Origin: Photobacterium aquimaris
GTDB taxonomy: Bacteria; Pseudomonadota; Gammaproteobacteria; Enterobacterales; Vibrionaceae
Assembly: GCF_002954455.1 (NCBI RefSeq)
Contig: NZ_MSCC01000002.1
Span: forward strand, 159,501-223,500
DNA: 64,000 bases
Direction of reading: 5' to 3'
The translations under genes and the position numbers were made by a program. The notes under the pieces were generated by a model. That model was not told the origin of the DNA. It ran no database searches and saw only the letters and a list, made by a program, of their open reading frames with translations. Below are positions 1 through 8,996 of this stretch, piece after piece; position 1 is the stretch's first letter, and every line of letters starts with the position of its first letter.

Positions 1-154
1 TAATAGCGAGATTAGCCTTGGCTGTAAAGTCTTTTTTTTACAAAAACAATAATATTATTATCGTTTATATTGTTTTTAATCAAAACCATTAAAAAACAAC
101 CTTTGAGACGATAAAACTATCTTTTTCATGTTGTTACCCATTTATAAATAGGGT

Positions 155-1135
155 TTAGACAAAATGAACAATGGTTTGAATTAGCTTAGTGGCTAATTTT
201 GCCGTCTGATTATCGTAATCATACTCAGGATTTAATTCAGCAATATCGACAATTTTAACTTTTCCTGTTGCCATTATATGTTTAATTGCCCATTCAACCA
301 TTGATAAACTCACGCCATGCATACGCGTCATATTAGCCCCTGGTGCTATTGATGACGAAAACACATCTAAATCTATGCTTAGCTGAATACAATCAACATT
401 ATCGATAAAATTGTCTAATTGCGCCTGAATCTGTTTTTTATTGCGAGCCGTCATTTGATTGTCTAACAGCCACTGGCAGCCAAGGTCTTGTGCTAATTTA
501 AACATCGCTTGTGAATTAGCATGATCGCAAATACCTAAACCAAGAAAATCAAAATCGCGTTGCTGCTGTTTGCTATAACACCATGCTGCATGAAATGCAG
601 AGCCTGCCCGTAACGACAGTGATGGTCTTAGCTCAAAATGTGCATCAAAATTAATCACCCCAACACGAGGAGCCGTAAGCGTTGGTTGTGTATCTGTTAT
701 TGTTGATGATAACTGTGTCTCAGCACTAAAATCAGACAATGCTTGATAACTGGCAATTGATATTTCATGCCCACCACCGAGAACAACTGGAAAATGCCCC
801 TCACGTAGACCACGCAACAACACTTGATGTTGCCTGTGACTTACTGCCGCAAAGCTATGGTCATCAGCGGTTTGTTCAATATCACCGGCATCATAAAAAG
901 GTAATGCCGTTTGTGGATGGGTGCGCGGAAGTATACGCCGAATACTGGCTGGACCTTCTTTTGCACCTTGTCGACCACGGCCCCAATCAACATTAAGATC
1001 TGAAATAACACCCACTAACATCACACCGGGTTGGCATTGTTGAGTATAAGGGCTGATGAGCGTATGTTTACGATGATATAACATCGGTTTTTGAGGCTCA
1101 TTTTTAAATAACTTTTTTAATTGATCTACTAACAT
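155..1135 (-). CDS. hutG: Formimidoylglutamase (arginase/ureohydrolase family)
   Basis: Predicted to hydrolyse N-formimidoyl-glutamate to glutamate and formamide, the last step of one histidine degradation route, in the cytoplasm. The ureohydrolase metal sites are visible: GGGHE (His123), INFDAHFELR (Asp164, His166) and SIDLDVF near the C-terminus. The second Asp of the usual DAHxD motif is Glu168 here. About 20 Ser/Thr-rich residues are inserted just before that strand. A TTG start at 1177 is possible, but ATG 1135 has a GGGAAG/AGG ribosome site and gives 326 aa, close to the family's usual 310-340. It lies directly downstream of an IclR regulator gene with almost no gap, so the two are probably cotranscribed. 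No other hut gene is in the window. A different ureohydrolase substrate cannot be excluded. Confidence 0.75.
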   Translation of the reverse strand: MLVDQLKKLFKNEPQKPMLYHRKHTLISPYTQQCQPGVMLVGVISDLNVDWGRGRQGAKEGPASIRRILPRTHPQTALPFYDAGDIEQTADDHSFAAVSHRQHQVLLRGLREGHFPVVLGGGHEISIASYQALSDFSAETQLSSTITDTQPTLTAPRVGVINFDAHFELRPSLSLRAGSAFHAAWCYSKQQQRDFDFLGLGICDHANSQAMFKLAQDLGCQWLLDNQMTARNKKQIQAQLDNFIDNVDCIQLSIDLDVFSSSIAPGANMTRMHGVSLSMVEWAIKHIMATGKVKIVDIAELNPEYDYDNQTAKLATKLIQTIVHFV

Positions 1136-1180
1136 ACGCCTATCTTCCCTACCTTCATTTGCCTTTATAAACAACACACT

Positions 1181-1909
1181 CTAGTGTTGTGGTGGTAATG
1201 CTCTTGCTGCTTGTAATACACACATTACAATCTTATTTTTACGGCTATTAATACGCTCTGCTGGCGCCATAACACTGACAGCTCCAACCACTTTATTACC
1301 CACAAACACGGGTGCACTGACACCAGAAACACCAACATCAATTTCTGATGTACTAATAGCAAAACCATCTTGCTTAATAAGATCTAATTCAGAAATCCAA
1401 CTATCTATCTGTTGCTGCTCGGTAATATCGTAATGTTCTAAAATCGTTAATTGGCGTGCCAATGGTAAATAAGCCAAAATAACTTTCGCCGAGGCGCCAC
1501 GGATCAATGGCTGACTTTGTCCTTTCTCATAACTACAACGCAACGCATAGGGACTATCAATACTGTCAACACATAAAGCATTAAATCCCACCGCAACCAT
1601 ATAAGCTGACATCTCGCCAGTTTGCTGTTGTAAACGCTTTAAAATAGGTCTTACGCCATCAGGTAACGGTGAATTCATTTCAAAATTACGCTGAAGTTGT
1701 AATGCTGCAGGGCCGGCACTATAAGTATTACGACCATGATTTTCTTCAATTAAATTCCAATCACGAAGTAATGCTAAATAGCGATATACGCTACTTATTG
1801 GCATTTCCATTTCGGCACTGAGTTGTTGTGCTTGTAACGGCACATTTGACGCCGCAATGTGAATAAGCACTTGCAACAATTTTTCATTAGCACTGAGTGA
1901 ATGAGTCAC
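1181..1909 (-). CDS. IclR-family transcriptional regulator
   Basis: This 242-residue protein has the IclR layout. An N-terminal winged helix-turn-helix (about residues 8-70, ending SSVYRYLALLRDWNLIEE) is followed by an effector domain with the typical GASAKVILAYLP segment and the late DIGVSGVSAPVF-like stretch (here DVGVSGVSAPVFVGNKVVGAVSV). IclR proteins bind a small carboxylic or aromatic effector through the C-terminal domain. The gene ends 3 bases before the hutG reading frame, so it probably controls its own operon and hutG. This is unusual because hut genes are normally controlled by HutC (GntR family). The effector is unknown. Confidence 0.85.
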   Translation of the reverse strand: MTHSLSANEKLLQVLIHIAASNVPLQAQQLSAEMEMPISSVYRYLALLRDWNLIEENHGRNTYSAGPAALQLQRNFEMNSPLPDGVRPILKRLQQQTGEMSAYMVAVGFNALCVDSIDSPYALRCSYEKGQSQPLIRGASAKVILAYLPLARQLTILEHYDITEQQQIDSWISELDLIKQDGFAISTSEIDVGVSGVSAPVFVGNKVVGAVSVMAPAERINSRKNKIVMCVLQAARALPPQH

Positions 1910-2236
1910 AGGTAGGTTATCTCTAATTTGTGTGATGATTATTTGTAACTAATTCTATCACTAACAACAAGCACCATTCTTATATAATGAGAAAATATAG
2001 GATTTAATCTCTATTTTTTATTACATTGCGAGAAGTTAGCCTATATTTGAAATCTTTCACTCCAAAAATAAAACCTCGTGTTAGTGTTGTTAAGCAGCGT
2101 TTATTATTTCAACGTAAACATAAAAAAAATCGACTTTACTTCGTATAAATACAGATCTAACTAGCCAGAATAAGGGGGTACTGGTAAAATATTTGCATAA
2201 TTGACCGTCTAAAACAGTAAAAGAGAGTGATTCCTC
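1910..2236. other. Intergenic region between divergent iclR and yebC/yeeN genes
   Basis: About 330 bases with promoters expected in both directions. No palindrome of note or extra gene was seen. A short open frame on the minus strand here overlaps the yebC start and has no coding character. Confidence 0.5.
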
Positions 2237-2959
2237 ATGGGAAGAAAGTTCGAAGTACGCAAATTGTCTATGGCAAAAACCCAAGGCGCTAAGATCAAGG
2301 TTTACTCTAAATACGGTAAAGAGATCTACGTTTGTGCTAAGAACGGCAGTCCAGATCCAGATAGCAACCTAGCACTTCGCCGTCTTATTGAGAAAGCGAA
2401 AAAGGATCAGGTACCAAGCCACGTTATCGACAAAGCAATTGATAAAGCGAAAGGCGGCGGCGGTGAAGATTACTCAACTGCACGTTACGAAGGTTTTGGC
2501 CCTGGCAACTGCATGGTTATCGTTGACTGTCTAACAGATAACAACAACCGTACTTTCATGGACGTTCGTCAAGCATTCGTTAAGAACCATGCAAAAATCG
2601 GTAGCCCTGGTACTGTTGGTCACATGTTTGAGCACCAAGCAGTATTTGAATTTAAAGGTACTGACGAAGAAGTTGTACTTGAAAATCTAATGATGGAAGA
2701 CGTTGACGTTACTGACATCACTTGTGAAGATGGCGAAATTACCGTTTATGCTCCTCATACTGAATTCTTCAAAGTTAAAAATGCACTTGCAGCAACCATG
2801 CCGGATGTTGTGATTGATTCTGAAGAAATTGCTTTCGTTCCACAGACAATGACCGAATTGGCTGGTGACGACATTGCAATGTTTGAGAAATTCCTTGATG
2901 CACTAAACGATTGTGATGACGTGCAAAACGTTTACCACAATGCTGAAATGGCAGACTAA
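2237..2959 (+). CDS. yeeN: YebC/PmpR-family protein, YeeN type
   Basis: A 240-residue member of the YebC/TACO1 family, which act as DNA-binding regulators or as translation factors that help ribosomes through difficult (for example proline-rich) sequences. The start MGRKFE and the blocks [18 protein letters not shown] and [14 protein letters not shown] match the family; the overall form is closer to E. coli YeeN than to YebC. Codon use (CGT, GGT, AAC, GAC, GTT) looks biased toward that of highly expressed genes, unlike most neighbours. It is a single gene with its own terminator directly downstream. The exact role of the YeeN branch is not settled. Confidence 0.85.
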   Translation: MGRKFEVRKLSMAKTQGAKIKVYSKYGKEIYVCAKNGSPDPDSNLALRRLIEKAKKDQVPSHVIDKAIDKAKGGGGEDYSTARYEGFGPGNCMVIVDCLTDNNNRTFMDVRQAFVKNHAKIGSPGTVGHMFEHQAVFEFKGTDEEVVLENLMMEDVDVTDITCEDGEITVYAPHTEFFKVKNALAATMPDVVIDSEEIAFVPQTMTELAGDDIAMFEKFLDALNDCDDVQNVYHNAEMAD

Positions 2960-2979
2960 GTTAGACTGCTATTTCCTAC

Positions 2980-3005
2980 AAAAAGGTCACTCCGGTGGCC
3001 TTTTT
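2980..3005 (+). terminator. Rho-independent terminator of yeeN
   Basis: AAAAAGG-T-CAC / TCCG loop / GTG-G-CCTTTTT forms a compact hairpin ending in a T-run, 20 bases after the yeeN stop codon. Confidence 0.85.
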
Positions 3006-3228
3006 GTTTATGTATACTTATCAACCATCTCGCTTAATATACTGCTGTAATTGGTCTTTAAACTCCCCCTTCGCTAATGCCATTATTTGGATAATTAGCT
3101 AGATATAATATTGACAAAAAACATCGCTATTTCACTTGTTGCTGTAATTTTTTAAGCCTATAACTAATTGTGATTTTAATTTATGTTCAATGAATATGGC
3201 TTATTTAAACGGGAGTTCAAGGATAAAT

Positions 3229-3906
3229 ATGAATATTTTAATTGTATTAACATCTCATCAGAATTTAGGCGAAACTACGGCTAAAACTGGCCTATGGCTA
3301 GATGAATTTACAGTGCCGTTTTATGCCTTTAAAGATAACAACTACACCGTTACTCTCGCCTCTCCTAATGGCAGACAAGTACCGATAGATCCAAAAAGTG
3401 ATACACCGGAACTTCAAACTGAATCGGTGCTGCGTTTTAAAAATGATCCTGATGCCATTACTCAATTAGCTAATACATTGTTATTGTCGACTATTAATCC
3501 TGCCGATTATGACGCTGTATTTTATCCTGGTGGACATGGACCACTATGGGATTTATCACACAATGCAGCATCACAAAAAATCATTGAATGGTGTTATCAA
3601 AACAATAAACCGACAGGCTTGGTCTGCCATGGACCGGCCGCATTAAAATCGCCTAAAAATCCTGATGGCAGCCCATTAATCAACGGTAAAAATGTCACTG
3701 GATTTAGTGATAGTGAAGAAGCTGCGGTTGGATTAACGGATGTTGTGCCTTTTTTACTTGAAGATATGTTAACCAGCCAAGGGGCACATTATAGTAAAAG
3801 CGCTGATTGGCAGAGTTATATTGTCGTTGATAAAAATCTCATCACCGGACAAAATCCAGCGTCTGCTCAAGCTGTAGCTGCGGAAATAATTCGCCAATTA
3901 CAATAG
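3229..3906 (+). CDS. DJ-1/PfpI-family (Hsp31-like) protein
   Basis: A member of the DJ-1/PfpI superfamily, class I glutamine amidotransferase-like fold. The nucleophile elbow is GLVCHGPAAL, with FYPGGHGPLWDL upstream, typical of the Hsp31/YDR533C-like branch (glyoxalase III, deglycase or chaperone activities are reported in that branch). An in-frame ATG lies 13 codons upstream at 3190, but ATG 3229 is preceded by AAGGA at 5 bases and is the better start, giving 225 aa. It is followed by a strong bidirectional terminator. The physiological substrate cannot be read from the sequence. Confidence 0.8.
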   Translation: MNILIVLTSHQNLGETTAKTGLWLDEFTVPFYAFKDNNYTVTLASPNGRQVPIDPKSDTPELQTESVLRFKNDPDAITQLANTLLLSTINPADYDAVFYPGGHGPLWDLSHNAASQKIIEWCYQNNKPTGLVCHGPAALKSPKNPDGSPLINGKNVTGFSDSEEAAVGLTDVVPFLLEDMLTSQGAHYSKSADWQSYIVVDKNLITGQNPASAQAVAAEIIRQLQ

Positions 3907-3912
3907 AATTTA

Positions 3913-3951
3913 AAAAGCCTAGCTATTGGATCTCTTTCTAGCTAGGCTTTT
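3913..3951. terminator. Bidirectional terminator between two DJ-1-family genes
   Basis: A perfect 13-bp inverted repeat, AAAAGCCTAGCTA / TAGCTAGGCTTTT, sits between convergent genes and has A/T tracts on both sides. Confidence 0.85.
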
Positions 3952-3976
3952 AACATTCAGATAATAAACGTTATTG

Positions 3977-4561
3977 TCAATTATTCAGAGGCCAATGATC
4001 AAAATAAATATGGCTTGCTTGCCAATCAACTTTTTGGTGATTATCGGCTAATAAATAACGTGCAACTGTAAACGCAAATTCAAAGCTTACTCCTAAACCA
4101 CGCCCAGTGATAAATTGACCATCAACGACTACTTTCTGTTTAATAAATTCACCGTCGTCGAATTTTTCAGCGAGTTTATCTCCGGTTGTATACGTGCGGC
4201 CTTGTAATAAATGATGCGCAGCAAGTACTTTTGCGCCTGATGAGCATAATGCACAAATATATTTATTGGCTTCAATATGACGCTTTAAAAAAGCAATAAC
4301 ATTGGCATTGGCTGACAAATTATCAGTACCTTGTGGTCCACCGGGCATCATCACAGCATCATAAGTACAATCAAACTTATTCGCGAGAACATAATCAGCA
4401 CTAATTTTGGTTTCAAAATAAGTATTTAGTGTGGTGGTTTCCATGCAAGACAACACGTCTACTTTAATATCTAAACGGCGCATAATGTCGATAAAAACTA
4501 CCGCCTCGCCTTCCTCAAAACCATCGGCAAGCAATACCGCGACATGCTTTACATTGGTCAT
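3977..4561 (-). CDS. DJ-1/PfpI-family protein
   Basis: A 194-residue DJ-1/ThiJ-like protein. It opens with KHVAVLLADGFEEGEAV, which carries the conserved Glu, and has the nucleophile elbow ICALCSSGAKVLA. The family includes protein deglycases, glyoxalases and redox-responsive chaperones. It is the last gene of the kdgK-eda operon (9 bases after eda), which suggests a link with reactive carbonyls formed in sugar-acid breakdown; that link is inference. It is clearly different from the DJ-1 gene just upstream on the other strand. Confidence 0.75.
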   Translation of the reverse strand: MTNVKHVAVLLADGFEEGEAVVFIDIMRRLDIKVDVLSCMETTTLNTYFETKISADYVLANKFDCTYDAVMMPGGPQGTDNLSANANVIAFLKRHIEANKYICALCSSGAKVLAAHHLLQGRTYTTGDKLAEKFDDGEFIKQKVVVDGQFITGRGLGVSFEFAFTVARYLLADNHQKVDWQASHIYFDHWPLNN

Positions 4562-4570
4562 AATTAATCC

Positions 4571-5215
4571 TTATGCCTTCGCCTGAACAATCATTGCACA
4601 CACTTCGCGTACATTGGCGGCAATCAAATCCCAGTCATGCTGCGTAATAGCACTTGTTGGTGCTATCCAAGTACCGCCACAAGCAATCACTTGAGGAATA
4701 GCTAAATAATCACTTAAATTTAGCGGTGTAACGCCACCTGTCGGCATCAATTGAATTTGGCTATAAGGCCCAACCAATGATTTAAGCATATTGATGCCAC
4801 CTGACGCTTCAGCAGGGAAAAATTTAAGTGTACTCACACCCAATTCTAATGCTTGTTCAACTAAACTTGGATTATTAACCCCAGGGATCATTTTAATGTT
4901 ATTGGCTAAACAATATTTTACTGTGGTTGGATTAAACCCTGGACTGATCACAAAATCAGCCCCTGCTGCAATTGCAGCATCGACTTGTTCGGTGGTTAAT
5001 ACTGTCCCAGCACACAATACAATTTGTGGGTAAGCAGCGCGAATTAAACGAATAGATTCAGCTGCAGCAGCCGTTCTAAAGGTGATTTCCGCAGCAGGTA
5101 GGCCATTTTCAACTAATACTTTAGCAAGTGGTACCGCATCAGCAGCATTTTCAATTTGTATAACAGGCATTACTCGCAATGCACGCAAACGATCAATCCA
5201 TTCATTTGTCATCAT
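4571..5215 (-). CDS. eda: 2-keto-3-deoxy-6-phosphogluconate (KDPG) aldolase
   Basis: Cleaves KDPG to pyruvate and glyceraldehyde-3-phosphate. It has the family landmarks: AAEITFR with the catalytic Glu (residue 43), CAGTVLTTEQVDAAIAAGA, the Schiff-base Lys in STLKFFPAEASGG, and the phosphate-binding PTGGV. Its 214 residues are the normal length. The start overlaps the end of kdgK by 14 bases, indicating translational coupling. Here it finishes the pathway for the uronate half of the polysaccharide degraded by the upstream lyase. Confidence 0.93.
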   Translation of the reverse strand: MMTNEWIDRLRALRVMPVIQIENAADAVPLAKVLVENGLPAAEITFRTAAAAESIRLIRAAYPQIVLCAGTVLTTEQVDAAIAAGADFVISPGFNPTTVKYCLANNIKMIPGVNNPSLVEQALELGVSTLKFFPAEASGGINMLKSLVGPYSQIQLMPTGGVTPLNLSDYLAIPQVIACGGTWIAPTSAITQHDWDLIAANVREVCAMIVQAKA

Positions 5216-6182
5216 AATTACTACTCATTAAATCCGTTAAATATTGGGTACATTGCAGTGGAATAATTGCCCCACGATGTTGAATCACTTGTGCTGCAAG
5301 GTTATTCCCCCACTGACAACATTCAGCCATTGGTAAACCTTGTGCCCATGCCGCTATATAAGCCGCATTAAAAGAATCGCCTGCGGCGGTAGTATCGACA
5401 ACATCATCAATCTTATTACCATCAACAAAGCCATGTTGACCTGCACATGACCACATTGCGCCTTTACTGCCTAGTTTCACTACCACTTGATCAACACCTA
5501 AACGGTGCAAACGATCAGCAATAACCGTTGCTGGTGTATTCACATCACCACGCAATAAATCTTCATCATCAGCAGTCACTAATGCAATATCAGCTAGACG
5601 ATATAATTCTAATAGCCATGTTTTTGCATGCGTAGCACCATTCCATAATCGCGGCCGATAATTAGAATCAACTGCAATTTTACAACCACCTGCTTTTAAA
5701 CTAGCAAGAGCTTCAATAAGTTTAATTTTGCCATGCTCAGGTAAAACCGCCAAAGATATCCCTGAGAGGTAGATCAAATCATAGCTTTTTAGTTGTGCCA
5801 TAATTTGTGAAAACTGCGCATGCTCACACATATAGCGTGCTGCAGAATCATTACGCCAATAGTGGAAACTACGCTCTCCTTGCGAATCAATTTCAATCGC
5901 ATACATACCTGGTAATTTATCGCGTTCACGCATCACAAAACGACAATCAATGCCTTCTTGTTGCCATGCATCAATCATCGCATGGCTGTAATTATCGATA
6001 CCAAGTGCTGTGATATAACAAGGCGAACTTTGCGGTAGCAATCGAGAAAGATAAATTGCGGTATTAAGCGTATCGCCACCAAAATTTTGCTGTTGAGTCG
6101 CAAAAGGCGCGCCGCTTAGTTCAATCATGCACTCACCCATAATGGCTATATTGTGCTTTATCGCTAAATTCGAATATGTCAT
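5202..6182 (-). CDS. kdgK: 2-keto-3-deoxygluconate kinase (PfkB family)
   Basis: Phosphorylates KDG to KDPG with ATP. The N-terminal NIAIMGECMIELSG and the C-terminal PfkB signature DTTAAGDSFNAAYIAAW, with the catalytic Asp, are intact. At 326 residues it is slightly longer than E. coli KdgK. Start ATG 6182 has GGTGAAG upstream. It overlaps eda, and both are followed by the DJ-1 gene, so the three form an operon. Assignment as KDG kinase rather than another PfkB sugar kinase rests on the direct coupling with eda and the nearby lyase. Confidence 0.88.
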   Translation of the reverse strand: MTYSNLAIKHNIAIMGECMIELSGAPFATQQQNFGGDTLNTAIYLSRLLPQSSPCYITALGIDNYSHAMIDAWQQEGIDCRFVMRERDKLPGMYAIEIDSQGERSFHYWRNDSAARYMCEHAQFSQIMAQLKSYDLIYLSGISLAVLPEHGKIKLIEALASLKAGGCKIAVDSNYRPRLWNGATHAKTWLLELYRLADIALVTADDEDLLRGDVNTPATVIADRLHRLGVDQVVVKLGSKGAMWSCAGQHGFVDGNKIDDVVDTTAAGDSFNAAYIAAWAQGLPMAECCQWGNNLAAQVIQHRGAIIPLQCTQYLTDLMSSNYDDK

Positions 6183-6216
6183 TTTTCTTCACCTACTGGC
6201 TAGTATTAGCTGGCAG

Positions 6217-6264
6217 AAAAAGGCCATGAGTGCTTGAGATAGGAGCGCAATCATGGCCAAAAAA
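6217..6264 (-). terminator. Probable terminator/attenuator between gatY and kdgK
   Basis: GGCCATGA (6222-6229) and TCATGGCC (6251-6258) form an 8-bp perfect stem. On the minus strand it is followed by a run of T. It lies upstream of kdgK, so it may end the gatY transcript or set the level of read-through. Confidence 0.6.
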
Positions 6265-6284
6265 CATCATCACTCAAAGTTATA

Positions 6285-6335
6285 AATGTAATACTGAATA
6301 AAGTAAGGCACTTTAGGGGGAGTCAGTATTACATT
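6285..6335. repeat. Nested inverted repeat downstream of gatY
   Basis: AATGTAATACTGA (6285-6297) and TCAGTATTACATT (6323-6335) are perfect 13-bp arms. The loop itself contains a second perfect stem, TAAAGT/ACTTTA. There is no T-run, so a simple terminator is unlikely; an RNA stability or processing element, or a protein-binding site, is possible. Confidence 0.6.
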
Positions 6336-6372
6336 GTGTCATCCATGGCGAGAGGTTCTCGTTTGTGGTTAA

Positions 6373-7344
<972 letters not shown>

Positions 7345-8910
7345 TCAAAAGAAATGTGACATCTTTGATGAATAACAGGTAATACCTTTACGCAATAAGT
7401 TATTTTTCGGTCTTTCTGCTCGCCCAAGGATCTTCTCTAACCAGTAATGACGCGAGGATTGAGGCTCTAATCGCCGCGATAATGGGCTTTGTTCGCTGAG
7501 ATAGTCATTTTTAAAGACTACCACCACCTCTTTCGTTTCGAAAACACCCATCACTTGCGCATTAATCGTAGGCAATGAAAAATTAAAATCACCTTGCTCG
7601 ACGGGTAACGGTTGTTGTTCTGCATCCCACAAACCACAGCGTTCACCACAAAATAAAGCTATATTCAGCGCTCGCAGTGACCAAAAACTACTTGCAGGTC
7701 CACTATAGTTATCAACCAGGCGGGTATCATCACCAAACAGTCCTTGGGTTGGTGCGCCATGTTGCATAGCACCATTACTGATAAAATATTCTAAACTGGT
7801 CGCAAATGCGCGTTGAGCTTCACCTGCAGAAATAACCTCACTACGTTGATCAACGGCCATAATCAAAGGCGCTGCAGCCGCCAGTCGATAGCAAGCACTA
7901 CGACCAAAGAAAGGTAGGCCTTCAGCAGTAAATAAATAGCGATATTGAGTAACAAAATCCGCTAAGGTTTGACGAATAAAATCGCTATCAAAATTTGAAT
8001 CTATTTGATCGAGCCAATAGAGTGAATAATGAAATCCCCATGCGTTGTAGTAATCATAATTACCTTTCGCACCATCGCGGAACCAACCGTCACCTACATG
8101 AAACTCTTTAATTCGTTGGTACTTATCATAAGCAACACTATCTTCGCCGGTGAGTGCTTTAATAACCAATTGCACCATTAACGGAAATAAATGCCAATTA
8201 TTATCAACAGTTTGACAGTGGTTAACTTGTTTAAACCAAGTGATGATTTGCGTTTGTTCTACTGCCGTCATGTGTTGCCAAACATGTTCACGACTTAACC
8301 ATAGTGCCAACGCTAAATCAGCACTTTCACAAATACGCTGATCATAATCGTGTAGTTGTCCCCAATAGCCAGCATGATGCGGATCAGTGCCCGCTAAAAA
8401 AGCCTGACGTAACATTGCAACAATATTTAGTGGCTTATCATTCAATCCAATTAAGGCTTGTGCACCATGTTGACTTAACCATGCAGCTAAAGTCGGTAAT
8501 ACTCGGCTAGTGCCTTCCATTGCATCTGTGCGAGCATTTTGTTGACTTGGGCGTCCTGGATAATAAGCATGGCTATAATCCCACACCGAATAATGTTCAA
8601 ACGCTTCAGCAACATAACGCACTAAGTATTGGCATTTGTTCTCAATGCTTAGTTCAGGTTTAGTAAAATATTCCGCTATTGCTGCATCATTTATCGAGTA
8701 AGTTGTCGCTTTCATTTTTAAACGTACTAGTCGCTGTTTAAATAATTGCATATACATCGCAGCGGTTGGATGTTCATACGCAATCATTGGCCGCTCAGTT
8801 ACTGAAATATGTTTCGCTTTATAAGGCGGTGGCAGTACCGTGTTGAGAGACGTGAGCTCGATATTCAATTTAGCATCAGGGACTGTGGTAGTGGCTTGTA
8901 CATCATTCAT
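7345..8910 (-). CDS. DUF2264-domain protein (putative polysaccharide-utilisation enzyme)
   Basis: A cytoplasmic-looking 521-residue protein with no signal peptide. It is recognised as DUF2264 by the central pattern NNWHLFPLMV, GDGWFRDG and YDYYNAWGFHYSLYW. That domain is an alpha/alpha-toroid-like family frequent in polysaccharide utilisation loci, with a possible glycoside hydrolase or lyase role that is not established here. The frame opens at 8949, but ATG 8910 has a strong GGAGG site and is chosen. It lies between the sulfatase (same strand) and gatY (about 115 bases) and is probably cotranscribed. In this locus it may replace a GH88-type unsaturated glucuronyl hydrolase, which is missing; this is inference. 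Confidence 0.7.
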   Translation of the reverse strand: MNDVQATTTVPDAKLNIELTSLNTVLPPPYKAKHISVTERPMIAYEHPTAAMYMQLFKQRLVRLKMKATTYSINDAAIAEYFTKPELSIENKCQYLVRYVAEAFEHYSVWDYSHAYYPGRPSQQNARTDAMEGTSRVLPTLAAWLSQHGAQALIGLNDKPLNIVAMLRQAFLAGTDPHHAGYWGQLHDYDQRICESADLALALWLSREHVWQHMTAVEQTQIITWFKQVNHCQTVDNNWHLFPLMVQLVIKALTGEDSVAYDKYQRIKEFHVGDGWFRDGAKGNYDYYNAWGFHYSLYWLDQIDSNFDSDFIRQTLADFVTQYRYLFTAEGLPFFGRSACYRLAAAAPLIMAVDQRSEVISAGEAQRAFATSLEYFISNGAMQHGAPTQGLFGDDTRLVDNYSGPASSFWSLRALNIALFCGERCGLWDAEQQPLPVEQGDFNFSLPTINAQVMGVFETKEVVVVFKNDYLSEQSPLSRRLEPQSSRHYWLEKILGRAERPKNNLLRKGITCYSSKMSHFF

Positions 8911-8996
8911 TATTGTTATCCTCCATGAACAATAACGCACCACAATCATATTGATATAACTTCAACATAATGGCAGTGCGAATATTTTAGCTGTTA

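Noticed and set aside
739..996. Plus-strand open frame inside hutG
   Set aside because: It is a shadow of the minus-strand gene; the minus frame carries all conserved ureohydrolase motifs.
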